Positions 47,161-59,229 are shown, counted from the first letter of the stretch. The stretch: DNA of 64,000 bases from Sarcophilus harrisii (GCF_902635505.1 NC_045430.1:109424425-109488424), one strand, 5' to 3'. Translations and numbers: made by a program. The notes: a model not told the origin generated them from the sequence alone.

Positions 47161-47715
47161 ATGTATAATACATATATTCACTATATTAAACATATTTGCT
47201 CCGTGTGTGTATATATACACATATATATGCTTTCTCGCAAACTCAGACTAGATTCCACTTTAGAAGGTTAATAGCACCTTTAAAACCATTAAGTCAGATC
47301 TATAGCAGAGACATCCTGACTTCTTTGGCCATATTCTATAAATGTTGCTTTTTCCCTCAGGAGAGATAGCTCTGGTCAAGTTCTCAGATAACAAGACAGG
47401 AACATGAGTGCCATGGGAAGTTTTAGGAAAGACTAAAAGGTTCAGAACAATGGCTGGAAAAAAACTGGGTAAAAAATCAATTAAGAAACAATAAAATATT
47501 TGTTTTGTTTAAATGAGGGCCCACTTGAGATTATATAAAGTGAATTTGTAGTGGCCAAAAGTCAACATGGTTTCATAATTTCTTCCAAGTCATAATTTCA
47601 ATATGTGACTAGAAGAAAAAAGGGTATATGATAAGAACAATACAAGGTGGGATTTGGTCAGACATGATCAGGAATAGGGCAAAGGCCAAGGGAATCATGT
47701 AGAAGATATTGGTTC

Positions 47716-48602
47716 TGATGATTGTTGGAGGGGATGTGGGAAAACTGGGACATTGATGCATTGTTGGTGGAGTTGTGAACGAATCCAACCATTTTGGAGA
47801 GTAGTTTGGAACTATGCTCAAAAAGTTATCAAACTGTGCATACCCTTTGATCCAGCAGTGTTACTACTGGGCTTATATCCCAAAGAGATTATAAAGAAGG
47901 GAAAGGGACCTGTATGTGCACGAATGTTTGTGGCAGCCCTTTTTGTAGTGGCTAAAAACTGGAAACTGAATGGATGTCCATCAGTTGGAGAATGGCTGAA
48001 TAAATTATGGTATATGAATATTATGGAATATTACTGTTCTGTAAGAAATGACCAACAGGATAATTTCAGAAAGGCCTAGAGAGACTTACACGAACTGATG
48101 CTGAGTGAAATGAGCAGGACCAGGAGATCATTATATACTTCAACAACAATACTATATGATGACCAGTTCTGATGGACCAGGCCATCCTCAGCAACGAAAT
48201 CAACCAAATCATTTCCAAAGGAGCAGTAATGAACTAAACCAGCTATGCCCAGAAAAAGAACTCTGGGAGATGACTAAAAACCATTACACTGAATTCCCAA
48301 TTCCTATATTTATGCACACCTGCATTTTTGATTTCCTTCACAAGCTAATTGTACAATATTTCAGAGTCTGATTCTTTTTGTACAGCAAAATAACGTTTTG
48401 GTCATGTATACTTATTGTGTATCTAATTTATATTTTAATATATTTAACATCTACTGGTCATCCTGCTATCTGGGGGAGGGGGTGGGGGGGTAAGAGGTGA
48501 AAAATTGGAACAAGAGGTTTGGCAATTGTTAATGCTGTAAAGTTACCCATTCATATATCCTGTAAATAAAAGGCTATTAAAAAATAAATAAATAAATAAA
48601 TA
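47716..48602 (+). mobile_element. 5'-truncated L1 insertion with 13-bp target-site duplication
   Basis: Flanked by AAGATATTGGTTC at 47703-47715 and 48603-48615. The 887-bp insert encodes the ORF2 C-terminal region at 47753-48079 (HCWWSCERIQPFW, FDPAVLLLGLYPKE, then VGEWLNKLWYMNIMEYY), closed by a stop at the FRKA position. The 3' UTR follows (tctgattctttttgtacagc, gttacccattcatatatcct), and the tail has (AAAT)n rather than pure A. ORF1, the endonuclease and most of the reverse transcriptase are missing, so it is dead on arrival. The intact duplication marks it as one of the younger insertions here. Confidence 0.93.
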
Positions 48603-48615
48603 AAGATATTGGTTC

Positions 48616-49800
48616 ACCAATGGATCTATATAGGATGAGAGGAAAGCAATCACTATAGGGATAATAATCTGGAAAAGAACTGGAAAGTGAAGGGATTGAA
48701 GGTCCAGATGAGGATGAAAAACAGGTTTAAGTATCCTAAGGCAGATGGAAAGATGGAACAAAAAAGATTATGAACAGATTAAGAAATAAAGAGATGGAGT
48801 ACTTTTAGTTAATGGCAACGTCAAGAGAATGACCATCATTATATGGAACTGAGATGGAATGAAGGACTAGATCATGGAAATTGTAGATTGAAGAACTGAC
48901 AAAGCAGGATATTTGAAGGAATATCAAAATGTATGTTGAAATTTCCTAATATAAGGGCAGGCCATAGAGAGAAACTGCCAGTAGTGGTACTGCCAAGTTA
49001 TTATGGACTGTGACTGTGGGCAGAGAGGATCAAGCACACATCTGGTAGATGTGGTACCTCAGGGAGGAAGAATATTTTGGGTATAGCAAGGCTGGGGACC
49101 CTAAATGTGATTTGGGAGGGAGAGAACTTCCTGAGATTGAGTCCAAAACAGAATTCAAAAAATAACAGGAAGGAGGATTGAAGCCTAGGGCACCCACAAT
49201 TCAGAATTAAATTCTGATTTTAATAATAAGCTACTAAAAAATAAATAAATAAAGATGAGTAAGCAAGGGAAAAGAAGCAGACCATAGATAACTATTTTGG
49301 TGTAAAGTATACCACAGAGAACAGCCACCAGGATCTGGATTAAGTAATGAATTTTGATAGCATGAACTTCAAAGGAGAGGTTCTTTGGTGAAGTGGTCTA
49401 GGAAGGATCTGAAAGTGGAAATGAAAGCAAAGTGTATTCTAACTGTCCCACCATGATCTGTGAGTCAGGAACTGGGAGAGAAAATGTAGGCAGTACTAAA
49501 AAGGGTATTAGGAAAAATATTATTAATGCTAGGAAGGAATCATACCTCTATGAGGGCCATAAAATGGAAGGAATGAAAAAGAAACAGATTTAAGATGAAG
49601 TTTATTCATTATAGAAAAAAATAATCAGAAAAGAAATATATGAATGAAAAAGTATTTGGGATTATCAAGTAGCAAGAATAAGAGACAATATGGACAGCAT
49701 GATTTTCAGAAGGCCTGAATGAGTTGTGATTTGTACCAATATAGTGAATACCTACAGTAATGGGATCACAGAACCAGTGAAGTATTGAAATATATTTTTT
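48616..49800. repeat. Unassigned dispersed repeat, related to 26980-27960
   Basis: Purine-rich prose (gaaatttcctaatataaggg, gaactgggagagaaaatgta, aacttcaaaggagaggttct) that partly parallels the earlier block. Interrupted near 49225 by a short (AAAT)n. No coding character. Confidence 0.4.
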
Positions 49801-50930
49801 CATAATTCAAACATACTTTCTAATTTAAATTGCAAGTCACTATTTTTGTGCACAATTATGAACATGGTATTCCTCTATATTTAAAAAAAAATGTAAATGC
49901 TGTCAATTTCATCTTCACTCAATATTCTCAGAAAACCTTTTATATTTCTTGTTCTATCATGAACTTTCTTTACCAAAAATTATTGTTGTCATGCTCTAGT
50001 GCTTTCTAACTGCTGCCAGGTTTGATAATCCTAATAATCTTTTGTTCAATGACAAAAGTGGGAGACATTCTTATGATACAATCTTCATGATGTGCTTCTT
50101 GCAATCTCCTTATTTCTGTACCACCTCGAGCATTCATAACTTCATGCACCCCCTGACTTTCACTCACTGGAGTGGAATTGCACTGATAGTCAACTCCAAT
50201 TATTCCCATGAAGTAAACACAATTACACTGACTTTTGGAAAATTTTATAAAGACTTTTTCCAGGGCTACAATTTATGGTTGTGATTCTAAAATGTAAGAA
50301 CCAGTATTTCATTTTCTTGATTTGTTTTCTGTTTCATATCTATAAATGTTTCAGATATTTCTGAATCAGTTGTTTGAACCCAAAGGTCTGAATCAAGATA
50401 CATGAAGCTCTTGGGATTTAAGTGAGTAGCAAAAGGAAACTTATCCCCTGGTCCATGACACATTAAAAACCCTTAGGGTGAGAGATCATTTGACTATGCA
50501 TTCAACTAGAAGATGTTTACGTCATGCAGAGTTTGTGGTCTGAGGATTAGAACAGCCAGCTGTGTACCAGGTTAGCTGGGCTTGATGTCTCCCTAGCTCC
50601 CTGGTGTATGAGCTGAAGAAAGCTCTTTCCCTAATTGTCTGCATTAGTCTGCCAATCTGCAAAAGAGGAAAAATCACAGGTTCTTAGCATCCACAGCTCT
50701 CAAAGACTTTTTTAATGGATTCTAGAGAATGTTGAGATGCCCTAATGAACAAAATATGTGGGGCAGACCCCCTGGGATTGTTTCGAAATGGTTTCTGAGG
50801 TAAAAGGGAAACCACTAAATTGTGCCCTGGAACTATGAAGCTCTATAAAATAAACCTAGGAACAACAGTATCCTTGTGAAACATTCACATAGATTGTAAA
50901 CAATCCTTCTGATAGCTAAAATCTACCTAA
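49801..50930. other. Gene-free stretch containing an unexplained minus-strand frame
   Basis: 50006-50280 on the minus strand stays open (VYFMGIIGVDYQCNSTPVSE and IRRLQEAHHEDCIIRM occur in it). I do not recognise the protein. It could be an old processed pseudogene piece or chance. The rest is unassigned. Confidence 0.3.
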
Positions 50931-50934
50931 TGGA

Positions 50935-51150
50935 TCCAGCATTAATTGGGAAGTCAGACCTGAGTTTTCACCCCAGTTTAGTTACTGCTTTGCTGTAAAA
51001 CCTTGGGCAATATACATAAACTTAATCTGCTTCAGAATCTTTGTCAAAGGAGGATAAAGAACTTTTATGTCCCATTGATATGAGTATATGAAGACAAATA
51101 AGATAAATACTAATTTATGGCAGCTCAAAGCCTTAGAGCTTTGTTGGGTG
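50935..51150 (+). repeat. MIR-like SINE
   Basis: 'gaagtcagacctgagttttc', 'aaaaccttgggcaatataca' and 'tcaaaggaggataaagaact' follow MIR order. Confidence 0.5.
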
Positions 51151-52640
51151 TATATACATAGATATGTGTGTATGTATGATTTTCAAATATATATAGATAG
51201 ATAGATACATATATGTTGAGAGAGATGATTATTAAATATCCACTTATTGGGTAGATGCAGGGTTTTTCCCCTTCCTATCGCCTCATTCTCTACTGGGTCA
51301 AGTCAGCACCTGAAAGAAGTGGCTGATAATGAGATTGGGTTAACTTTGTCTTCAATTTTGTTCAGATCCCATCAAAGTGAGGTCCAACTCAGTCTTGGGA
51401 AGGGTTGGAGAGTGGGTGGTAGATCCTTTGTCTATATTGCCTGAAGCTGAGGGTAGTCTGGAAGTAAGTTACATTCCTTCAGCTCTCCATTAGAATAAGT
51501 CCACCTCTCATTATAATATTCATTCATTCTCACTGATTATTAACCAATCAAAGTTGATTGCCATCCTCAGGAGCAGTTGAGTGGGTTCCATCAAGGGTCT
51601 TTGGTATCTGAGAGTGCTACTGACCCCTTTTATTAATTACCCACTAGCATGATTAACAAAATGATTAATTATGCAGAAATTATAACTCTCAAACATTTTA
51701 TACATTACAATGTAAAAGTAGGAATATGAAATAAGAGTTTGATGCAGAAGGTGATGCTTCACAATAACTCCACTTAGATCCTATATTTAGAACTGGAAGA
51801 AATCATAGAAGTAAACCTACTCCAATCCCTTCATTTCACATTTTAGGAAATAGAGAACCAGAGAAATTAAGAATTAAATGATATAATATTTGTAAAATAC
51901 TTAGCATAGTGCTTGGTATATGCAGACATCTAATAAATGCTTGTGCCTTTCCTTTCAAGTATCTAGCTGAAGATCACACAGGTTAGAAGAGAGAGCAACA
52001 ATTCAAAATGAAGTCTTTTCATTCCAAACATATCACAATTTCTACCATACCACTTTATCTTTCACTTTTTTGGTTGTTATTTTTGCCTTCCCTTTTAGCT
52101 TCATTTGCGTAAAAGAACAAAAAGATCTTGAAACACTAAAAGAAACAACAGGGTCTCAGATCTGGGCACTCCTTGACAGTTTGTTGAAAGGCAGATCCTA
52201 GGTATTCACATTGACCACTGACAGACTTTAAAAAGGATTTTCAACTTCAAGTCAAATAAAAACTTCAAACAGCTGGTGTTCCTAATAAATTGGAGGAAGA
52301 AGGTTTAAAGATAATCTAAAAGAATGCCTATAGGCCCTATTTAGCTGCCTAGGTATTCTTTATTTTAAAAAATCCTAATCCCTAGAGGGAGGAAAGTAAT
52401 ATATAGCTAAAGTTTTGGGAAACAATAGATACCATTCTTATTAGAGAAAAAATAGTTTTTCTTCGTACTCTGATGAATGAATGTGTGAAGGGACGATCTC
52501 CCTTACTGATAAAAGCATCTAAGCATAAGCTAAAATAGTGAAATTATAACCTATTGATCCTTTTATGGAGAAACATCAATTAAAGAATCCAGTTGAAGTT
52601 AATAAGCGAGATAAGCTCCATAACCACATACCTAACAGAG
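51151..52640. other. Gene-free stretch with MIR/L2 scraps
   Basis: A short (TAGA/TATA) patch at about 51190-51215. A MIR/L2-like mixture at 51780-51950 (tagaactggaagaaatcata, tagtgcttggtatatgcaga, taataaatgcttgtg). Otherwise unassigned. Confidence 0.4.
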
Positions 52641-52735
52641 TATGGGAAATGGCAAACCATTCCAGTATCTTTGCCAAGAACACCCCAAATGGGGTCACAA
52701 AGAGTCACAACTGATTAACAACATCCAGACTGCCT
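52640..52735 (+). repeat. Marsupial SINE tail fragment
   Basis: 'ggaaatggcaaaccattcca', 'accccaaatggggtcacaaa' and gagtcacaactgattaacaacatc: the tail of the 3593-3831 family. Confidence 0.75.
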
Positions 52736-53059
52736 GGTTGTGACTATAGAACCAACAAAACACTGACTGATAGTGACCAGGTAAGACCAGCAAGGGCAAT
52801 GCTCATCATAGTATATAGACTATAAAGTACACAGAGTATGAAGCAAACTCAATTGGATTAGAGACTTTGAATTCACCACAAGTAGTAGTCCTGCAGTCTT
52901 AGAGGCGTGAGTTGATTCCACACATATGAGCCATGGCCACACGTATTCATTAGGTGAGTATACTCTTCCCAGTGCTGATATATATATTTGCTTATAGGGA
53001 GAAGTATTCTCCTGCTATTTTTCTTATTTCACTTAATGTCTTTATTTTGAATATGTTAT

Positions 53060-53370
53060 CTGCCTGGCTTGGAAAAGTAATATCAGTGGTGAGTCTCATG
53101 CACTATGATTTTGAGCCTTAAATCGCTGATTGAGCATTATCCTCAGTCAAACTGAAACCTGTTGGCTTAAAAAAGCCAAGGTCTCTGGCTACATCCAGCA
53201 CCAGTCATCCTGATCTATATCTTAACACTGGCCCCAGTTGGCTCAGGAGGGAAATCTGAGGCTGGTGACTTTGCAAAGCCCTCCCTCACTCAAATCCAAT
53301 TTACTTATATGTCATGGATCACTTCCCTGATATCTTGGTCTTCTTTGAGAGCAAAGGACAAACACCTTTT
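53060..53370 (+). repeat. Marsupial SINE, longer copy (plus strand)
   Basis: 'ggcttaaaaaagccaaggtc', 'ctgatctatatcttaacact', 'ggccccagttggctcaggag' and 'gccctccctcactcaaatcc', ending in gagcaaaggacaaacacc. Forms an inverted pair with 53600-53860. Confidence 0.7.
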
Positions 53371-53599
53371 GAATAGTAAGTAGTAGGAGTTACCTCACTG
53401 GGAATTCAATTGGAATTGGCCAGTTGCTCAACACAGTTCTTTGCTTTCCTTTTCTTTCTTCTTTCTCTTCCCTTCCTTCTGTCCATATAAGACATCATAC
53501 CCTTATCTGCAGGTGCTCTGCTTAAAGGAATATAAATTTTGATAGCTGAAAGCTCAAAAAATATCTTGGGGCCCATAAATAGATTTTTTTTTTTTTTTG

Positions 53600-53860
53600 A
53601 TGAGGACTAAGGAGATGATGCTATGACATGCAAATTAACATACAAATGAATTGGATTTAAGTGGGGCAGAGTTGGTGAAGGTCACCAGTCTCAATTTCCC
53701 CTCCAGAGCCATCTGGGTCCAGCAGCCATATATAGATCAGGACAATTGAGGATGGCTCTGGCTACACTGGGAGACCTTGGTTTTTTTAAGCTAAGGTCTT
53801 CAACAGAGAAAGCCTGAGTCACTATAAACAATATGAAAGCCTAGCTATTCCTCAAGGCAA
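53600..53860 (-). repeat. Marsupial SINE, inverted copy
   Basis: The complement of the element at 53060-53370: 'gaattggatttaagtggggc', 'tggtgaaggtcaccagtctc', 'ccatatatagatcaggacaa' and 'cttggtttttttaagctaag'. Confidence 0.7.
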
Positions 53861-54114
53861 GCAGGAAGTAGCACTGATAGGATTATATTAGGCTTTAAGT
53901 AGATTTTTATTCAAATAAACTTTTGATTACATTCCCTGCACCCTATCTCTTCCCCAAAATTCAATCGTAATAAAAATCTTTGTCTCTTGATTTGGAGGAT
54001 GTTTAAGTCCACAAATTCACTTGAGACAATCCATGAAATCAGCCTGCAACCCCAATATATTTTGAGGATAACAGTCCATAGTCCATCATTTGGTAGGTAA
54101 CCCCATCATTTTGA

Positions 54115-54759
54115 TGGTCTGGTACAGGAAGAGTCTGACTGTGATGAGGTTTAGATATGGGGTACCTAAATGAAATTAGGGTTTAATTGGGCTCTAGTGG
54201 CAGGTTCGGGGTATAGGGAGTCAAATAGAGCTCCCCTGCAACCCCATTGGATTCGGCGCTACAATACGGAGTTAAATGAGGTCTAGAAGCGACACAAAGA
54301 GTCCCCTGTAAGGAATTATAGGCCCGAAAAGCTAGATTGACAAAAGAGGTTTATTATGGGGTTTCGAAGTAAGGTTAAAGCATAGCTAAGAAAACAGGAA
54401 AGGATAAAGAGATAAGAGGACACCAGAAACAGGATTCCAGTGGACAGAGATCCCTGGCATGTCAGGCGTAAGGCTGGCATGTTTGGAACCTCTGCAAAGA
54501 GAGGATTCCAGCTTAACTCTTTTATAATGAGAGATTTAGCTAAAGGGGCCTGTGGGTAGAGTCCCAAGTTGGCTCAGATCCGGGTGGGACTGAGACAGGC
54601 CCCATCTTCTATTGGAATTCAAAGGGACCAGGATTTGTGAATCAAAAGGTCCTGGATTGATAATTTATCAACTAGGAGGGGTTGGGAATCAGAAAGAAAG
54701 GAATAAATCAATTCTTGAAGGGACCACACCCATATCAACTGCACCCCATAACTTCCACA
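54115..54759 (-). mobile_element. LTR of an endogenous retrovirus-like element (probable solo LTR)
   Basis: Read on the minus strand it begins TGTGGAAGTTATGGGG at 54759 and has a TATA-like motif (cattataaaagag, about 54525). About 180 bp further on is an AATAAA (ccataataaacctc, about 54350), which is the U3-R-U5 order. The far end is not sharply defined (about 54115-54265). No gag, pol or env is seen alongside. A fossil of medium age. Confidence 0.6.
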
Positions 54760-54942
54760 GCTAGAAAACCCAAGCAACTTTATTAATAAAATTGCTTTAT
54801 AGAAACTCCTTAACTTAGCAGAGAGTGATCCAAGTTAATCAAGGGGCCATCCTGCTTTCAGGCTGGAGATTCTTACCTATTTTTATGTCATGAATTCCTT
54901 TAATAGTTTGGTGAAGTCCATAGAACCCTTTTTAGAAAAATG

Positions 54943-55007
<65 letters not shown>

Positions 55008-55037
55008 TATTTTCCTCTCTCTCTCTCTCTCTCTCTG
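54943..55037. repeat. Compound (CT)n (TA)n (CT)n microsatellite
   Basis: CT repeat, TA repeat, a short GA stretch and CT repeat again. It lies at the 3' edge of the antisense L1 that follows. Confidence 0.95.
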
Positions 55038-55044
55038 TATATAT

Positions 55045-55960
55045 ACTTAACAGTATTTTTTCTAGTTACATGTAAAGATAGTTTTCAATGTTCATTTTTG
55101 TAAGATTTTGATTTCTGAGATTTTTTTCTCCCTCTGTTCCCTCCTCCAGCCCCAGACAGCAATCAATCTGATTAGGTTATATATATATAGTCATGTTAAA
55201 CATATTTCCACATTAGTCATGGTTGTGAAAGAAGGATCTTAACAAAAAGGAAAAGCCAGGAGAAAAGAAAAAAAAGGAGAAAATGATATGCTTTGATGTG
55301 CATTCAGACCCATAGTTCTTTCTGATTGTAGTCAGCACGTTCTATCATGAGTTTTTGTTGTGTGGGACGGGTGCTAGACTCCCTTCCCCAAATTAACTAA
55401 TCAGAGACATCATCAGGTACAAAGAGAAAGGATTTATTTAATCCCTGCAGGGAGAGACCCAGACACACCTGGGAGCCATCCCAGCTTTCACCATGTGCTT
55501 CCAGCTTGTCAGGGTTTAAATAGCAAAAGACCCAAGCCTTTTCACTGGATAGACTAAAAAGAAGTAACCATCACTGACCAATGGTCACCAATGTTGTCTG
55601 CTTCTTGTGGGTCACGTCACTTCCTGTCACTTCCTGTAACTTAGGGTCTGACCTTTTAGAGATGATGTGACTTCCTGCAAACCAGGGTCCAAGATCTGAT
55701 CTTCTGGCTCTGGGAAGAGGGATCATGTGACTTAGGCCTAGTCTCATAAACTAGAATACTTCATCCAATCAATCCTATTCATTGTCTTGGATCACAGTAT
55801 TGCTGAGAAAAGCTAAATTTATCATAGTTGATGATGACACAACGTTGCTGTCACTCTGCTCACTTTATTCAGCATCAGTTCATTTAAGGCTTTCCACAAT
55901 TTTCTAGAATCTACCTGTTCATCATTTCTTATAGAACAATAGAAAAAATGTTTTTGAATG
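55045..55960 (-). repeat. L1 3' UTR, antisense, split by an LTR
   Basis: The left part 55045-55358 (gttttcaatgttcatttttg, cagccccagacagcaatcaa, ctatcatgagtttttg) and right part 55782-55960 (ttgtcttggatcacagtatt, tattcagcatcagttcattt) join into one L1 3' UTR/ORF2 tail once the LTR at 55359-55781 is set aside. Confidence 0.75.
55359..55781 (-). mobile_element. Solo LTR of an endogenous retrovirus, inserted in L1
   Basis: A 423-bp element with TG...CA ends (on the minus strand TGAATAGG to CCCACACA), flanked by TTGT on both sides, a 4-bp duplication. On the minus strand a TATA-like ctatttaaacc (about 55515) precedes an AATAAA (ttaaataaatcc, about 55437). No internal retroviral genes accompany it, so it is a recombined single LTR. 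It is younger than the L1 it interrupts. Confidence 0.8.
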
Positions 55961-56134
55961 CATAAAATAGAATATATACAAAGAGAATCAATTATATTGA
56001 AACAGTTATCAAAATGTAATTCAAATAAAACTTCTTAGACTCCAGGTTAAGATCCTTTCTTTAGGATAAAACAGCTCTTTGTAGTAGCTGGATGTGACTG
56101 ATGTTAAGAGGGAGGTGAGGGATAGGAGAGGAAC

Positions 56135-56342
56135 GTGATTCGAGTCCTGACCTGGAGTGAGGAGCACATCAGAATTCAAAACTGGCCTCAGACAGCTGGA
56201 CAAGTTATTTAATCTTCCCTGTTTGCCTCAGTTTCCTCATCTGTAAAATGAGCCATAGAAGGAAATGGCAAACTATTTCTGTATCTCTGTCCAGAAAACC
56301 CACGTAACACTGAAAACAGAAAAGACTGAACAACACTTTGAT
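56135..56342 (+). repeat. Marsupial tRNA-derived SINE
   Basis: 'ctgtttgcctcagtttcctc', 'ggaaatggcaaactatttct' and 'gaacaacac' identify the family; the head is eroded. Confidence 0.7.
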
Positions 56343-56489
56343 TTCTCATTGTTACAGCTGGGTGTGACTGATTAGATCTTGGTAACCTCTTGATAGAGTC
56401 CAGCCTCCACCCAGAAAGAAACTGGATTAAAAGCAACAAAAAAAGTTTCACCTTTGAGCCACCCAGAACAAACAAAGAAAAAGCAGTCT

Positions 56490-57059
56490 TTCTTTTTAAA
56501 CATAAATTTATTATTGTTTTTAACATTATTTTTTAAAATTTTGAGTTCCATATTCCCTCTCCATTTTTCACTCGCTGAGAAGGCAATCAATGTAATATCA
56601 ATTATACATGTGAAATCATGCAAAACATTTCTTTATTATCCATGTTGAAAAAAGAAAAGGAAGAAAAAAAGAGAAAGTGAAAAAAATATGCTTCAAAATG
56701 TACTCAAATCTCATCATTCCCTCTCTCTGGAGGCAGATAGCATATTTCATCACAAATTCTCCAGAATTGTCTTGTATTTTTTTTCTTGATCAGAGTAGTT
56801 AAGTCTTTGATAGTTGATCATTGTTACAATATTGTTATTTCTGTTTACAATGTTCTGCTGGTTCTGTTCACTTCACTTTTAGATGTTTGTATAAATCTTC
56901 CCAAGTTTTTCTAAAACTACCCTACATACTATTTCTTATATAATAATATTTCATCACAATCATATATCATACCTTATTCAGTCATTTCCCAACTCATAGA
57001 CATATCAATTTCTAGTTCTTTGCCACCACAAAAAGAGCTGCTTGCTCTCGCTCTCTCTC

Positions 57060-57096
<37 letters not shown>

Positions 57097-57540
57097 ATAT
57101 ATATATATTTACATATAGATCCTTTTCCTTTTTCTTTGATGTCTTTGAATTCAGAGCTAATAGTAGTATTGCTAAGACAAAGCATCCTAGCACAGTTTGT
57201 TAGCCCTTTGGACATTGTTCCAAATTGCTCTCCAGAATGGTTGGATCAGTTCACAACTCTACCAACAGTGCACTAGTGTCTAAATTTTCCAATGGAATTT
57301 GTATCATTTTAGCCAATCTGATAGGTGTAAAGTGGTATCTCAGAGCTGTTTAACTTGTATTTCTCTAATCAATGGTGATTTAGAACATTTTAAATATGAT
57401 TATTGATAGCTTTAATTTCTTCTCCTGAAAAATGCCTGTTCATAGACTTTAATCATTTATCAATTAGAGAATAACTTATTTTTGTAAATTTGACTCAATT
57501 TCTTTATATAGATCCTTTTTAACCATTTGAGTAATTTGCT
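56490..57540 (-). repeat. L1 ORF2 C-terminus and 3' UTR, antisense
   Basis: 'gagaaggcaatcaatgtaat', 'tgtttacaatgttctgctgg', 'tctccagaatggttggatca', 'agccaatctgataggtgtaa' and 'taatcatttatcaattagag'. Interrupted by a CT/TA microsatellite at 57043-57110. Confidence 0.8.
57043..57110. repeat. (CT)n-(TA)n microsatellite inside L1
   Basis: Expanded where the other L1 copies read 'agctgctataaatatttttg'. Confidence 0.9.
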
Positions 57541-58600
57541 AAATTTGCTTCACAGTGACACCTAGTGGTCGTACAGATAAGGAAACTGAGGCGCAGAGAG
57601 ACTAACAAAAATAGAGATGGTAAATAAGAGACAGAATTGTAATTTACTTCTAAAGACTGAAATATGATTAACTGAAAGTGTATTTAACAGTTAACATTCT
57701 CTCTGACTTCCTTCCTGTAGTTTGATTTTGCCTCTTCCCCAATCCTAGGATTGGTCAGTCATTTCATCCAGTCCATGATTTGGGATAGCAACTATGTTTT
57801 TTGTTTTTTGTTTTTTTTTAATTGCACGTGAAGGAAAAAGTAGCAATATGTCAAGTTACTGGAATTTGGAAAAAACAGTGTGATCTCCTGTGTGTTTTTA
57901 TGCTTATGTTATCATTGTTATACTGATTCTGTATAGAACTTTTCAAGTACCCTTTAGGAAAATTAAAAGATTTCCCGTTAAAACCAGTAAAAGTGCTAAA
58001 TCCTAAAGCACCAGTGATTTAAAAAAAAAAAATTTGTCATGGAATCAAGAAGCCTATGTTCAAGCATGAGTTCAGATACCTTCTAGGTCTGATGATCCTG
58101 AAATTCACTTCTCTGAATCTAGTTTCTTCCTCCACAAATAATATATTCACTATTCATTTCAAAAGACTGTTGTAAACAGAATGTGCTGGAGCTAGCTTCA
58201 ACTAGTTCCTAAGAGCTAACAATTAAATTTTCAACATAGTTTCTATACTTCAGACATGGCAAATCCTACCAAACGCGGTTTGATTTTGATGTTGTTATTG
58301 TCGGGGCTTAAAATGCTGGTAATCCAAATTCCTCCAGAGAACTAATTGTGAATCATCTCCCAGCATACCACTGGCCATAAGGAAAATATAACACCCCCAG
58401 TAGAAAGAATTAAAGTTTCTTAAGGGCCAGGGCTATCTTTATATCTTCAGTGCCTACCAAAATCCTGGAGAAAATAAGAAGCACTTAATAAATATTGCTG
58501 AATTGACTTTAACTGGACTACACTAGCATTTCTAAAAGTAGGATTCCTATCATGTTTTTTTTTTTTTTTTAATTTAGAATATCCAAATGGAGGGTAGTTT
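57541..58600. other. Gene-free stretch with MIR scrap and a shared repeat head
   Basis: A MIR-like remnant at 57575-57660. 58180-58340 begins like the repeat at 38610 (atgtgctggagctagctt). An L2-type end is seen at 58420-58500 (agggccagggctatctttat, cacttaataaatattgctga). Confidence 0.4.
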
Positions 58601-58756
58601 CTTTTTTTCTTTTTTCTTTTTTTCTCTGAAGCAATTGGGGTTAAGTGACTTGCCCAGGTAACATGCCTAGTGTTAAATGTATGAGGTCAGATTTGAACTC
58701 AGGTTCTCCTGACTTCAGGGCTGGTGTTCTATCCACTGCACCAATTAGCTGCCCTA
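58600..58756 (-). repeat. tRNA-headed marsupial SINE
   Basis: 'gaagcaattggggttaagtg', 'ggtcagatttgaactcaggt', 'cctgacttcagggctggtgt' and ccaattagctgccc. The antisense copy starts at a T-rich tail, so it looks complete. Confidence 0.8.
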
Positions 58757-59229
58757 GTATTTTCTATAGATCTTAAAATGCTTTTTCCAAGTAAACTTAT
58801 AGAATACGCCTATATTTTGATTTTCTTACTTCTCCCTCCAACCCTCTAGAAAGAGAAAGGAAAAAATAGCAAGTCTTCACCATGGAGAATCCATAGCATT
58901 CATTCAACCTTAATTATTATATGTGCTTTTCTTGCCCATGATGCAGATCTCCATGGTTTACAGATGCAATGGCAGGGTGCCTGTCATACTGCTCATCCCC
59001 CAGTAGAGGACTCCAGAGTAGTGATAACAAAGATCTCAGATCTCAAAACCAATAACTACATAATGGGATCTGCTTGTGGTTCTGAAGACCACAAATGCTT
59101 GGTTAAAGAATACAGAGAGGGCGGGGTTCTGGCCCCATATAACACCTAGTTCCTCCTAGAATTTTTCATTGATTTAGAGTAATCTTTTAATCCTCACTCT
59201 CCCCCATCTATAATAAATAATCAATTGTC
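58757..59229. other. Gene-free stretch, nothing recognised
   Basis: Includes a short frame at 58964-59149 with no homology I know. Confidence 0.4.

Noticed and set aside
46756-47251. Frames of 120-150 codons on both strands
   Set aside because: Low-complexity GA/GACAGA repeat; Ser/Leu/Phe and Arg/Lys/Glu composition only.
47753-48079. 108-codon frame with clear homology
   Set aside because: Not a host gene: it is the L1 ORF2 C-terminal remnant inside the insertion at 47716-48602.
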